Notes: generated from the letters alone by a model not told the origin. A DNA stretch of 53,539 bases from Cyanobacteria bacterium RU_5_0 (GCA_012033255.1 JAAUSF010000024.1:1-53539), one strand, 5' to 3'; numbered from the stretch's first letter, positions 7,186 through 16,322 are shown. Program-made: numbers and translations.

Positions 7186-9771
7186 ATGACTATTAATCTC
7201 AACATCGTTGTTGTCCTAGAAATTGGTTCAGGCACCTTTAATCAGGGATTTCCAGTCACCCTGCGAATCCTGGAAGAGGGGCGCATGATCAGACAGGAAC
7301 GGCATTGCCCAAGAATTCCAGTAGCTCCTCACATTCCCGTACTTTACGAGAATTGGCAAGGGAAATATAACAAGTTGGGGCATCTCCGCAAAATTCATCC
7401 AGTGCCCAAGCAGGTTACTCACGAATCGATGATCCAGGGTTGTCAATCGGCAACTGAAGAACTGGAAAACTACTTGCGGCAATGGTTTCGCCATGATTTA
7501 TTTCAGTCGCTTCGCGATCGAATTCTGGCACAGGCAGAAGTCAAACACGATAACTCGGTGCCGATCGTGATTGATGTGGATACAGGGAACCCTGAACAAG
7601 ATACGCTGCTTCGCAAACTGCCCTGGCATCTGTGGGATTTGTTCGATCAGCTTCGCCATGCTGAAGTAGTCTTAAACGCAGGCTTCAACCGTCCGATCGC
7701 CCCGCTGGGTCAATCCGTCAAAATTCTGGCGATTTTTGGCAGCAGTGAAGGTGGATTAGAACTTCCCCAGGATGCGGCAGAATTAGAGCAACTGCAACAA
7801 AAGGGAACTGAGATTACTCGGTTAGACCAACCCACTCGTGAGGCATTGCACACCTGCTTGTGTAGTCAGGCTTGGGATATTCTCTTTTTTGCCGGACATA
7901 GCTCCAGTGAAGAGCACTCTAGAACTGGCTATATCCAGATCAGAGATGACAAACTCCTGTCTCTGGATGACTTGAGAGAAGATCTGCGTACAGCGATCGG
8001 CAAAGGATTAAAACTGGCAATTTTCAATTCCTGCGATGGTTTAGGCATTGCGAATTACCTGGCAGAGTTACAGGTGCCGAGTATGGTGGTGATGCGAGAA
8101 CCCGTTCCCGATGTGATTGCCCGTGAATTCTTGAAGCACTTCTTGAGCACATTTTCGAGCGGCAAGCCGTTGTATCTGGCTGTGCGAGAAGCGCGGAAAA
8201 ATTTACAGTGGCGGGAAAGTGCGGAGAAACCCTGTCCGGCGGCAAGTTGGCTGCCGATCGTCTGTCAAAACCCGATTCAACCGGAGTTGGTTTGGTCAAC
8301 GGCATCTGTGCCTGTGCCAAAGCGATTCTCCAAACAGAAAATCGCCATTGGACTGGTCGCTTTTACTGGGTCAATCGTTGCCGGACTCTCGCTCATCCCT
8401 GGCTTATCGAGACAATCGCTAACTCCAGAGCCATCCCTATCGATCGCCAGTCACCTCAGCTTGGGAGATAAGCAACTCCTCGACATCACAACGAATGCAA
8501 AAACTGCTGGGATTACGGCGTTTGCAGCAGGCAACTATGCCAAAGCGATCGAACAGTTCAGACAATCGTTGCATGACAATCCGAATGATCCGGAAACCTG
8601 GATTTACCTGAATAATGCGATCGCCGCACAAGATACCAAAGCCAATATCAGCGAGGGCATATTGCCAATCGCGGTGAGTGTTCCAGTGAAACTCGATCCA
8701 GACATCGCCAAAGAACAGTTGCGCGGAGTGGCGATCGCCCAAACTCAAATCAACTGCGGGATTGAGGTTCTGTCAGATGCCATTCAAAATCTGCAAACCG
8801 AGGTGCAGTGTGACGGTGGAATTGCCGGAAAACGATTGGAAGTCCGGATTGCGGATGACAAGGGAGATACGGGTTCTGTCGTTGAAATTGCAACGGCATT
8901 GGTCGATTTAAATCCTTTGGCGGTAATTGGTCATTACACGAGCAGCATCACTCAAGCAGCTGTTGAACAGGTTTATGACAATGTTAGATTAGTGGCTATT
9001 TCACCCAGCAGTACCTCTGTGCAATTATCTGATTTGAGTGATTACTTGTTTCGCACGTCAACCAATGATGCGATCGCTGCGCAAATGTTAGCTGACTATG
9101 CCCAGAGCCAAGGATTGACCCAGATTGCGGTCGCGTATGTTCCTGGTGATCCCTACAGTGAGTCGCTTAGAGATGAATTCCGTAAGCACCTCCCGTCTCA
9201 ACAATTTGTGTATGAGTGTAATCTCTTACAAGGCGGAGCCAGCTTTAATGCAGAAGCCTGTCTCAACAACGCCAAAGCTTCAGGAGCGCAAGCATTATTG
9301 CTGATTCCCCACAAAACCGACATCGCTGAGCGTGCGCTGCGGATCGTGAACAGCAACAATGGCGAACTGCGATTACTCGGTGGTGACATTATGTATAGCG
9401 CCAGAACAGTCACCGATTTTGGTGCGGAAGCAGCTAACGGGGGTTTGGTCGTGGCGATCCCCTGGCATCGCAGCAATTCCCCATTTGAACAGGATGCTCA
9501 AACGCTATTTGGGGATGTCGGTGTTAACTGGCGAACGGCAATGGCCTATGATGCGACGCAGGCGATTATCGCCGGACTGACTAAAAACCCAACCCGTACA
9601 GGGCTGAGACAAGCTCTTTCTCGTCCTGATTTTAGAGCCGATGGAGCTACGGGTGAAGGAACCGTGCAATTTGATCCGCAAGGCGATCGTCTACCTGGAA
9701 ACAACATTGGAGTTTTAGTTGAAGTTGCAGAAGAAACCAATGGCACATACAGATTTCGCCTGGTGCCATAA
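7186..9771 (+). CDS. CHAT protease-like receptor: module, CHAT, TM, TPR, periplasmic binding domain
   Basis: 861 residues from ATG 7186; the frame is open upstream to 7072, but the paralogous module begins at this ATG. Domain order: N-module (1-150), CHAT caspase-like domain (about 178-366) with catalytic-type His238 (FFAGHS) and Cys283 (NSCDG), basic KRFSKQK then one membrane helix (about 385-405), a TPR-like helical pair (about 435-475), and a periplasmic branched-chain-amino-acid binding domain (Peripla_BP_6 type, about 490-861; VIGHYTSS, VAISPSST, VAYVPGDPYSESL). By the positive-inside rule CHAT is cytoplasmic and the binding domain outside. Inference: ligand binding outside gates a caspase-like protease inside. 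It closes the sigma/DUF1822 cluster. No substrate is known. Confidence 0.85.
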   Translation: MTINLNIVVVLEIGSGTFNQGFPVTLRILEEGRMIRQERHCPRIPVAPHIPVLYENWQGKYNKLGHLRKIHPVPKQVTHESMIQGCQSATEELENYLRQWFRHDLFQSLRDRILAQAEVKHDNSVPIVIDVDTGNPEQDTLLRKLPWHLWDLFDQLRHAEVVLNAGFNRPIAPLGQSVKILAIFGSSEGGLELPQDAAELEQLQQKGTEITRLDQPTREALHTCLCSQAWDILFFAGHSSSEEHSRTGYIQIRDDKLLSLDDLREDLRTAIGKGLKLAIFNSCDGLGIANYLAELQVPSMVVMREPVPDVIAREFLKHFLSTFSSGKPLYLAVREARKNLQWRESAEKPCPAASWLPIVCQNPIQPELVWSTASVPVPKRFSKQKIAIGLVAFTGSIVAGLSLIPGLSRQSLTPEPSLSIASHLSLGDKQLLDITTNAKTAGITAFAAGNYAKAIEQFRQSLHDNPNDPETWIYLNNAIAAQDTKANISEGILPIAVSVPVKLDPDIAKEQLRGVAIAQTQINCGIEVLSDAIQNLQTEVQCDGGIAGKRLEVRIADDKGDTGSVVEIATALVDLNPLAVIGHYTSSITQAAVEQVYDNVRLVAISPSSTSVQLSDLSDYLFRTSTNDAIAAQMLADYAQSQGLTQIAVAYVPGDPYSESLRDEFRKHLPSQQFVYECNLLQGGASFNAEACLNNAKASGAQALLLIPHKTDIAERALRIVNSNNGELRLLGGDIMYSARTVTDFGAEAANGGLVVAIPWHRSNSPFEQDAQTLFGDVGVNWRTAMAYDATQAIIAGLTKNPTRTGLRQALSRPDFRADGATGEGTVQFDPQGDRLPGNNIGVLVEVAEETNGTYRFRLVP

Positions 9772-10122
9772 GGGTAAACGACATCCTAACATTATAGCTA
9801 AGTGCTGAGTTCTGCCCATCCCATAAGAATTGCAGTTTATTTAACTCTCGTTCCTTAGCGCGTTCTCGCTGACATTCCATCTCATGTTCAGAGAACGATC
9901 GCTTCTGCATTCGCAAACAACATTGTAAATTTTTGTTACAACAACCGCAGGCTTCCTTAAGTCATCCCGATAGACCCACAGAACACAACTCGCCATCACG
10001 TTGCTGTTCTATTCGCTGAACTGTTCATCGTCCATACAGAACATTTGATACTTTTCAAACGTCCGCTTAGCAAATTGGCTAACGGAAGGAAAACCAAGTT
10101 TTTTATTCACGGACTCAACCCT
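9772..10122. other. Spacer without a recognised gene
   Basis: 351 bp between the CHAT receptor and the Gly/Ser-rich peptide gene. Frames exist on both strands, but none resembles a protein. 9784-9800 carries a short match to the hairpin-element end, and 9934-9952 contains the inverted TTGTAA…TTACAA. No terminator with a clear U-tract was seen. Confidence 0.4.
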
Positions 10123-10455
10123 ATGGAACTACTCATTCTTGTCATCGGCATTCTGTTTGTTTTTGCAGTCGCAGGTATAGTTGATTCACAATCTTCGAGA
10201 TCCCGACGCAAGAGATATTCTGACGATCGTTCAACTGGCAATATTGCAATGTTTCATGGTTCGAGCCACAGCCATTACAACAGTGACACCAACAGCAGTA
10301 GTTACAGTAGCAGTGACGGTGGTGGATTCTTTGGTGATGGTGGCGCTAGTAATGATGGTGGTGATTATGGTGGCGGTGGTTTCTCTAGCTGTGATAGCGG
10401 CGGTGGGTTTTCTAGTAGTGATAGCGGAGGCTCTTCTGGTGGGTGTTCCGAGTGA
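10123..10455 (+). CDS. Small membrane protein with Gly/Ser/Asp-rich tail
   Basis: 110 residues from ATG 10123 (the open frame reaches back to 10045, but the earlier part has no hydrophobic or conserved character). A hydrophobic helix (MELLILVIGILFVFAVAGIV, residues 1-20) is followed by a basic RSRRKR stop-transfer stretch and a tail of Ser, Gly, Asp and Asn with CDSGGGFSSSDSGGSSGGCSE at the end (three Cys in all). The topology suggests an N-out, C-in anchor. Tails of this kind are found in many small cyanobacterial and bacterial membrane proteins of unknown role. Bias towards GGT/AGT codons gives the segment a repetitive look, so it might have grown by slippage. Function unknown. Confidence 0.55.
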   Translation: MELLILVIGILFVFAVAGIVDSQSSRSRRKRYSDDRSTGNIAMFHGSSHSHYNSDTNSSSYSSSDGGGFFGDGGASNDGGDYGGGGFSSCDSGGGFSSSDSGGSSGGCSE

Positions 10456-10535
10456 CAGAATGACAGCCATTTGAATGCGTTATGCGAAGGGGTATGGACA
10501 GCCGTGCCCCACAAGGGAATGTGTTGAATTTGTCA

Positions 10536-11438
10536 TTAAAGTTTTGAATCATAAGTCATTTCATCCGATCGATAAGACGGTGGTTCAACGTGGATGTTGA
10601 CTCGCACTGGACTATATCGTTCCTCTAGACGTTCTTCTACTGCTTCAGTGATTTTGTGAGCGGTTTCTACATCCTCTGCATCAACAATCAGGTGCATTTC
10701 GATGAACACTTGACGACCTAATAATCCTCTAGAAGCAATGCGATGGCAGTTGATCACCCCAGGAACTTGCATCACGACATCATAAATCGCTTCAGGCGCG
10801 ATCGCCGCTTCATCCACTAACCAAGGTAAATTTGCTTTCAGGACTGACCAGCCACTTGCAATCACCAGGAGTGCGACCGGAAATGCCAACACCACATCTA
10901 ACCACTGAAAATTCCAGATCCAGATGCCAATTAGTCCGGCTAGAACACTAATCGTCACCCAAATATCGCTCATGGTGTGCTGAGCATCAGCAATTAAAAT
11001 CTGGCTGCCAATTTGTTGCCCGACACGCCGTTCATAAAACGCTACAAAAATATTGATTCCTAAAACAATCAGCAGGAGCCAGAGTTCAGAAGCGGACAAT
11101 TTAACAGGTTCACCGCCATTCAGAATTCGCTCGATCGCGCCTTCAACGATGGTGAAGCAGGCAATCCCTAGAAATGCAGCGATGCCAAGTGCCCCGATCG
11201 CCTCATATTTCTGGTGTCCGTAGGGATGATCAGGATCAGGTTCAGGAGAAGCAAGTCGATTCGTTATCAGTCCCAGGACATTATTGGCGCTATCGGTAAA
11301 GCTGTGGATAGCATCGGCTAATAGGCTGAGAGAGCCTGTCCATGTACCAACGACTGCCTTTAATCCCATCACGAGCAGGTTTAACAGCAGTGTAATCACT
11401 AACACTTTACGAATAATAGGGCGATTGTCAGCCGTCAT
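10536..11438 (-). CDS. Cation diffusion facilitator (CDF) metal exporter
   Basis: 300 residues, six predicted membrane helices and a cytoplasmic C-terminal dimer domain (about 205-290). The metal site is visible: His45-x3-Asp49 (AIHSFTDS) in helix 2 and a second His-x3-Asp (DAQHTMSD) in helix 5. HxxxD in both helices is the pattern of Zn2+/Co2+/Cd2+ exporters; Mn/Fe types usually have Asp-rich sites. The HPYGHQKYE motif in the helix 2-3 loop is typical. It exports divalent metal in exchange for protons across the plasma membrane. It is a single gene, convergent with the upstream small gene; no metal-regulator gene lies nearby, so control is unknown. Metal choice is inferred from the motif only. 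Confidence 0.92.
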   Translation of the reverse strand: MTADNRPIIRKVLVITLLLNLLVMGLKAVVGTWTGSLSLLADAIHSFTDSANNVLGLITNRLASPEPDPDHPYGHQKYEAIGALGIAAFLGIACFTIVEGAIERILNGGEPVKLSASELWLLLIVLGINIFVAFYERRVGQQIGSQILIADAQHTMSDIWVTISVLAGLIGIWIWNFQWLDVVLAFPVALLVIASGWSVLKANLPWLVDEAAIAPEAIYDVVMQVPGVINCHRIASRGLLGRQVFIEMHLIVDAEDVETAHKITEAVEERLEERYSPVRVNIHVEPPSYRSDEMTYDSKL

Positions 11439-11522
11439 GCACCGTCCTCTTTTTTGCCCCTCAGTTCCTAAGTGTCCCTCTGCCCGGTACCATTAGTAGC
11501 AGAATTATAGCTCAGCTTGATA

Positions 11523-11870
11523 ATGACCTCACCGCACCTCAGACTTAACCTTTCAGAAGGTTCCATTTCTTTTAGTTTTACACCTGAAGCCGCACGAGAA
11601 CTTCAGATGGCGATCGCCAGTCTCATGGGTAGGCTCAAAGCCGCAGCGACCCAATCTGGAGGTGGGAAATCTGCGCCGCAGAAGCCAATGGAGTATCAGT
11701 ATACGGGGGATGTATTTCTAGAAATCTTTTGCAACCCCAATATCTGGGCGACTCCCTTTGCGGCGAAGGTCTTGATCACAGTACGGGACGATCGGATTCG
11801 CCTCACGACTGAAGCGGAACTGACTCGTATCAACGAAGATGTTAACCAATTTTTAGAACAATTTGGTTAG
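11523..11870 (+). CDS. Conserved hypothetical protein, 115 residues
   Basis: The frame opens at TTG 11517 (TTG-ATA-ATG); ATG 11523 is the more likely start. The protein is soluble, with no signal or membrane segment. It begins with a beta strand pair (LRLNLSEGSISFSF), an Ala-rich helix (EAARELQMAIASLMGRLKAA), a flexible Gly/Ser/Gln linker and a second alpha/beta part ending FLEQFG. It looks like a conserved cyanobacterial hypothetical protein, but no family name is recognised. It lies 84 bp from the start of the divergent CDF gene and 67 bp before the next gene in the same direction. Confidence 0.65.
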   Translation: MTSPHLRLNLSEGSISFSFTPEAARELQMAIASLMGRLKAAATQSGGGKSAPQKPMEYQYTGDVFLEIFCNPNIWATPFAAKVLITVRDDRIRLTTEAELTRINEDVNQFLEQFG

Positions 11871-11937
11871 ACTGCATTAGAGCCTACTTGAAAAGTCATC
11901 TCCAATTCACCTACGTTGCTGATTTACGTCACACTCT

Positions 11938-12318
11938 ATGAATCCCGATACTGTTATCCAACTTGCCCAGAAAGGGTTCCGCGTTACGTTAGGCGCAACA
12001 GCATCCCTGCTTGAGACGCTTCAAGATCCCCAACGTCGGGAAGAGACATTATTTAAGCTAAGGACTGAGTTTAGTCAACTGGCTGACGAGTGGGAAGTCA
12101 AAGGAGAAACCACTGAACAAGAAGCCCGCAACTTTGTCGATACGATGCTGAGGCAGCCATCCAATCCAGGTAGCTCATCCAGCCCAGAACCCTCCACCGT
12201 TACGACTCCCGTCACGCCTGGGGCAAGCTCAGACGTACAACAAGACTTACAGGAGCTAACCGCGCAGCTAGCCGCCATCAGAGCCGAATTGGAAAAGCTA
12301 CGAGAACAAGACTCGTAG
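11938..12318 (+). CDS. Conserved hypothetical protein with C-terminal coiled coil
   Basis: 126 residues. An N-terminal helical part (IQLAQKGFRVTLGATASLLETLQDP) has a phasin-like look (short amphipathic helices, LGATASLLE), followed by an acidic helix, a disordered Pro/Ser/Thr linker (about 80-98), and a Leu-heptad coiled coil (QQDLQELTAQLAAIRAELEKL). No catalytic motif. The start ATG 11938 is preceded by CACTCT without a strong ribosome site. It may be translated with the previous gene. Function unknown; a self-assembling or scaffolding role is a guess from the coiled coil. Confidence 0.65.
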   Translation: MNPDTVIQLAQKGFRVTLGATASLLETLQDPQRREETLFKLRTEFSQLADEWEVKGETTEQEARNFVDTMLRQPSNPGSSSSPEPSTVTTPVTPGASSDVQQDLQELTAQLAAIRAELEKLREQDS

Positions 12319-12351
12319 CTCATATACTTTATAGTTGCTTTTTAGCGTAGC

Positions 12352-12573
12352 TTAGTCGTTCTCCCAATCTTCGCGCCCAAGCAAATCGCCAATTCGATCG
12401 CGCAGAAGGAAGTCGTTATTTTCGAGAACACATTCAACACCCGCCCATTCACGAGCAGGAATATATTGGCACAGGACGTAAATGGGTTGACGGCGGCTTA
12501 CAACCCCCTTTTGTACCAATTGCCTTGCCTCGTCTTTGAGCAGCCCCATTGAGTATTGGACAGATTGAATCAT
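12352..12573 (-). CDS. DUF4327 family protein
   Basis: 73 residues. The sequence MIQSVQYSMGLLKDEARQLV… continuing to QPIYVLCQYIPAREW and the acidic end RIGDLLGREDWEND is the full-length pattern of DUF4327, a small soluble family restricted to cyanobacteria with no known function. Length matches the family. The ATG at 12573 is preceded by an AACAGAGGGTG stretch (GAGGGTG) that fits a ribosome site. Convergent with the coiled-coil gene, 33 bp apart. Confidence 0.85.
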   Translation of the reverse strand: MIQSVQYSMGLLKDEARQLVQKGVVSRRQPIYVLCQYIPAREWAGVECVLENNDFLLRDRIGDLLGREDWEND

Positions 12574-13356
12574 GATTCACCCTCTGTTGTTCAGTTCGTT
12601 ATGGCGGCTAGTGTAGCCAATGAATAATGGTGGAAGGATAGAGAAAACAGAATAGAGACTGGATTAAGGAAAAGATCTCAAGTGTGCCTTGAGAAGTCGA
12701 GTTTGTAGTGAGGTATACTGAATGTTTTCTATTTTCACGCTAACAACGTCCTGATTATATTAATAAACATTGCAAAAGTCACCAAATTTTGACGAACTGA
12801 TCAGAATAATGTATTACGTAGTTCGATTTGACACAATTGCCCGATCGCTAATCTTAGGCTAGTGATCTGGCTCCAATGATTTGGCATCAAAGAGTTGCCT
12901 TATTTGACTATACGATCGCTTCCTCAAGAATGGAAATGACCCAAATCACCTAAAACAACCCTAGGATCGATTGACTCACTCCAAAGTCGCCAAACATACT
13001 CTTTAGAGTTTCTCAAGATTTTTTAAACCAAAATTAATGTTTTCTTAGCCTTCTAGAGCCTCGGTGTAAAGTCTTTATAAACCGTTACTAACCAGGATGA
13101 AGGATGCCCAGTCGTAGGGATGCGTGAGATCGTAGGTAAGAATTTGTGCCTCTATGGGTTGAGAATTGGACTCGCTGTTGATTAGGCAATCTGTGCCTGT
13201 CGCAGGGCTTCTGCTTTAGGAATATCGTTTTGTTGCAAAAAAGCTATAAAAATAGCTCATCAATGCTTAAGTGCCGCCATCATCCACTCGCCAGAGAGAC
13301 GACACTCGCTCTCGCGTGAGGCGCTAATTATTCTATGTATAGGTAAACTAACGCTC
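12574..13356. other. 783-bp spacer, no gene recognised
   Basis: Between the DUF4327 gene and the end of the DUF2382 gene. All frames are short and broken. TTGACA at 12828-12833 could be a -35 box. A GC-rich stretch near 13290-13322 (CACTCGCTCTCGCGTGAGGCG) can pair partly with itself. The AT-rich half (12700-12830 and 13010-13080) looks like regulatory DNA or an unrecognised small RNA locus, but nothing can be named. Confidence 0.4.
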
Positions 13357-14004
13357 CTACGCCGGGTTCGTTATTGAATAGCGTTCTAGCCAATGTTGAT
13401 AACTAGACTGAAGCGTTGCATCTTCAAATATAATTTTGACCCTTGCCGTTTGATATTCAGGCTTTTCTATGACTTCTTTTAAGACTCGATTAGCAGTTGC
13501 AGCAAGAATAAATTCATTTTGTACTGAAGATTGCAAGGAACTAGAATTTGAGCTTGGAGACAAAACAACACCTGTTAGTTCGCCTTTGCTCAAATCGATC
13601 GTAGCAAGCTGTCTGCGTTCAGGACTAATCTGCTCTACAATAAGTTTTTCGCGCTGAACAGGAACTTCTACGATATGTGTTTCAACGACTTTACGAACAA
13701 TTACTTCGCCAATCTTACGTCTATGACGATCGACAATCAATCGCTCTTCTAATAGACGAAGGGTTTCTTCTTCTACCGTTCTTGAAGTAGAGTCTAGTGG
13801 CGTATCAGTTGAAGTATCTGGAATAGCTGTTGAAGGGATCTCAGGGGGTACATTGTGAATCTGCGAAGATTCCGGATAGTTTGCATTCATTGTCATGTGA
13901 TTGCGTTGAACTGATTCAACAAAATGTTGTTCTTGATCAATGAGTTTGCCTGTCTCTAGAGCCACATCAGATTCCAATGGTACACAAGCTTCTAGAGGTG
14001 CCAT
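13357..14004 (-). CDS. DUF2382 (YsnF/AvaK) domain protein
   Basis: 215 residues from ATG 14004; the frame is open to 14103, but this ATG has AAGG 8 nt upstream and starts the plausible protein. Residues about 80-135 (EEETLRLLEERLIVDRHRRKIGEVIVRKVVETHIVEVPVQREKLIVE) show the repeated Lys/Glu/Val pattern of DUF2382. The rest is a poorly conserved N-terminus and a C-terminal segment. DUF2382 proteins are tied to general stress and desiccation in bacteria and are best known from AvaK of Anabaena. It lies 123 bp downstream of a second DUF2382 protein in the same direction, so the two may be one transcript. Molecular role is unknown. Confidence 0.8.
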   Translation of the reverse strand: MAPLEACVPLESDVALETGKLIDQEQHFVESVQRNHMTMNANYPESSQIHNVPPEIPSTAIPDTSTDTPLDSTSRTVEEETLRLLEERLIVDRHRRKIGEVIVRKVVETHIVEVPVQREKLIVEQISPERRQLATIDLSKGELTGVVLSPSSNSSSLQSSVQNEFILAATANRVLKEVIEKPEYQTARVKIIFEDATLQSSYQHWLERYSITNPA

Positions 14005-14127
14005 GATTGGCCTTAATAAAGGCGGGACACTTGTGGTTATAAGCCATGTAAGCAGAACACCCCACCTACATGGCTCAAACGGACTCTGGTGTGAAATTAA
14101 CACAACCTACACCACAACCTGGAAGGC

Positions 14128-15018
14128 TCAAGCACGATTTCTAGGAGTCTCACTCGGTTCGTCGATCGCTCTACCTTGTTTATCGATATCCAAGCGTTCC
14201 TTCCGCACCGTTTCGTCTACCTCAACAGTGTCACGATCGACTTCTTTTCTCACTCTCACATCTTCACGCACAACCGTTTCCTTGCGGATATCGGGCGTCT
14301 CTTCGTAGACTTCCATCCGAATCGCTTCCCCTTCCTTAAAGGCATCCGCGCCAGGAGTAACCACCGTTCCAGCATCCGTTGGATTAGTGCGATCGATGAC
14401 AATGCGCTCTTTCTCGACGGGTACCGAAACATGGGCAGTTTCAGTTTCAACATGCTTGCCAACCTTAACTTCGCCAGTTTTACGACGAGTTTTGTTAGCC
14501 ACCACTCGCTCCTCATACAATCTGAAGTCCTGATGATCCTGCTCATTCATATTGTATAGAGCGGCATCTCGATCGTAGTGATAGGTATTGCGATCGGTTG
14601 CCGGGGTTGCCGGAGTTGCCGGGGTTGCAGTTGTATCAACGGGGGTTTTGGTATCTAATGGAGTTTCACCCCGACGATAAACCCCTCTAACGCGCTCCTC
14701 TTGGTCATAATCAATCGGAGTAAGGTTGTTATACTCAGGCAACTCTTCAACTTGAGTACGAGTTAGCCCATTCGCATAAATGCGGCGATCAGAGTAGCTG
14801 ATGCGACTGCGACCGATCGGCAACAACACCTTTTTGCCGAAAACCCAAACTCCTGTGTTGATAACGAAGTAACGGAATTTACCTTCATCATCTACTAGCA
14901 AATCTTCTACAGACCCAACCTTCTCCTCTCCAGAGTAAAGGTCGTACCCCAGAATATCGTGATCACCAAAATAATTGCGATAGTCGGGATCAAAGTCTCT
15001 AATTTTGTGAAGTGGCAT
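14128..15018 (-). CDS. PRC-barrel plus DUF2382 protein (AvaK-like)
   Basis: 296 residues. N-terminal PRC-barrel (about 1-85; LGYDLYSGEEKVGSVEDLLVD, RYFVINTGVW, VLLPIGRSR), a linker with TP/AT repeats (ATPATPATPAT, about 128-140), then two DUF2382 units (about 160-215 and 230-285; KTRRKTGEVKVGKHVETE, RKETVVREDVRVRKEVD). This is the standard cyanobacterial AvaK/YsnF architecture; such proteins accumulate in resting, stressed or desiccated cells (known of the family), and the PRC-barrel is an interaction domain. ATG 15018 is preceded by AAGGAG at a good distance. It is followed by a single-domain DUF2382 gene, perhaps derived by duplication. Confidence 0.88.
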   Translation of the reverse strand: MPLHKIRDFDPDYRNYFGDHDILGYDLYSGEEKVGSVEDLLVDDEGKFRYFVINTGVWVFGKKVLLPIGRSRISYSDRRIYANGLTRTQVEELPEYNNLTPIDYDQEERVRGVYRRGETPLDTKTPVDTTATPATPATPATDRNTYHYDRDAALYNMNEQDHQDFRLYEERVVANKTRRKTGEVKVGKHVETETAHVSVPVEKERIVIDRTNPTDAGTVVTPGADAFKEGEAIRMEVYEETPDIRKETVVREDVRVRKEVDRDTVEVDETVRKERLDIDKQGRAIDEPSETPRNRA

Positions 15019-15199
15019 TACACTTTTCTCCTTAAATCAATGCTCTAATGCATCAATCTCAACAACTCAAGAGTATCGTTTTAACTACGATTTCTACTCT
15101 TCCTATAGGTAAGTCTCTGCGTATTTCTAGAAGCTGAATTGGATAGATTGTTTCTCTAAAAAATTTATATTTCTCTATATGCCTTTAATATCGCGCTTT

Positions 15200-15871
15200 T
15201 TATTGAGAAGAAGGAGATTGCCGCAAATATTCCGGGATTTCTTCTGGAACTGTCCAGCGATAAATAATATGCAGGCGATTAGGTCCCTGAACGGTGACAA
15301 CTTCTTCGGGTTCCCAGTCTCCCATATCAAAGCCGTGAGACACAATCTGTGTTCCGGGTCTAAGTTGTTCTAGGAGCAAAGGGCGCAATTGCAAATTAAC
15401 TTCAGGCAGTAGATAAAGCGTCACTACTGTGGCATCGCTGAAGTCTGCTTGAAACAGGTCTTCTTGGCGAAATTCCACGCGATCGGCAACACCTGCGGCT
15501 TGAGCATTAGCATTCGATTGTTCGATCAATCGCGAATTAATTTCAATACCAACCCCACGCGCACCATAGTTTTTAGCGGCTGTAATGACCAATCGCCCAT
15601 CACCACTGCCTAAATCGTAAACAACATCATCCGATCCCACGGTTGCCATCTCCAGCATTCGATCGACTACGATTTGTGGAGTTGGTACATAAGGAGCATT
15701 CAAGGGTTCTTCCGATTCAGTCGCATCCGGAGACGCGGGAGTTTGAGCATAAAGAGAAGCGTCAATGGATTGGGCAAAGGGGATAGCTGGACGATCGCTC
15801 AGTACAACACTGCCAAACCCCAACCCAACCCCTAACATCCCCAAAATTGTCAAAATTTGTGGCGATCGCAT
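15200..15871 (-). CDS. Membrane-anchored or secreted class I SAM methyltransferase
   Basis: 223 residues from ATG 15871, chosen for its GAGGAG 9 nt upstream (the open frame reaches 15931 through two 18-bp direct repeats). A hydrophobic N-terminus (about 6-25) is a signal peptide or anchor. The SAM site is clear: YDLGSGDGRLVI, then a GIEIN acidic loop and an EFRQEDLF stretch; the C-terminus carries YLLPEVN. It belongs to the class I methyltransferase fold, close to the FkbM/PrmA-like SAM proteins found in many cyanobacteria, but no substrate can be named. Export of a SAM enzyme would be unusual, so an anchor with a cytoplasmic domain is more likely. It stands alone; divergent from the region towards 16320. 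Confidence 0.8.
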   Translation of the reverse strand: MRSPQILTILGMLGVGLGFGSVVLSDRPAIPFAQSIDASLYAQTPASPDATESEEPLNAPYVPTPQIVVDRMLEMATVGSDDVVYDLGSGDGRLVITAAKNYGARGVGIEINSRLIEQSNANAQAAGVADRVEFRQEDLFQADFSDATVVTLYLLPEVNLQLRPLLLEQLRPGTQIVSHGFDMGDWEPEEVVTVQGPNRLHIIYRWTVPEEIPEYLRQSPSSQ

Positions 15872-15894
15872 AGCCTTTTCTCCTCTTTCCAATA

Positions 15895-15930
15895 CACCGA
15901 GCAAAAGAATCATACCGAGCAAAAGAATCA
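15895..15930 (+). repeat. Two direct 18-bp repeats before the methyltransferase
   Basis: ACCGAGCAAAAGAATCAT occurs twice in tandem, just upstream of the methyltransferase start, extending its open frame without plausible coding. It is a short duplication, possibly affecting the promoter. Confidence 0.6.
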
Positions 15931-16322
15931 TTTGGTTTCATTCTATGCAGGTTTGTGAACAGGGCGATCGTCTTCACGTTCCATTGATTGGACGATCGCT
16001 CCAGAAAGAGGTGTGAAATCAGGGCATGGTTTTGTTGAGGAGGCTCATGAATTTACCCGGACAGTTGGGCACAGGCAGAAGTCTGCTCCATTCACCTGCT
16101 TCGGTGACACCAAGGCGTTTGAGGTCAACACTTCGAGTTCAGAATGGCAACGTTGGCGATCGATTCTCCAAGGTTGCAGTTCTGAGCTGGAAGCGTCAGG
16201 CTCAGAGGTCGGAGTTCCACAATCGAAGCACCCATCACAACGTTACAAAGGACGATCGACATGTTACTCAGAAACATCGTCGCGTTACAAAGCCGGATTG
16301 CGATTTGAACAGTTGCGGTGAA
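15931..16322. other. Region without a recognised gene
   Basis: Several overlapping frames on the plus strand (starting 16013 and 16026) and on the minus strand show no family resemblance, no clear ribosome site and poor coding character. It may be decayed DNA, and no assignment is offered. Confidence 0.4.

Noticed and set aside
10255-10275. tRNA T-arm like GGTTCGAG
   Set aside because: Inside the Gly/Ser-rich gene and without matching acceptor and anticodon arms.
10181-10474. Other frames across the Gly/Ser-rich gene
   Set aside because: Val- or Thr-rich translations are by-products of the biased repeat; the hydrophobic-helix frame is the plausible one.
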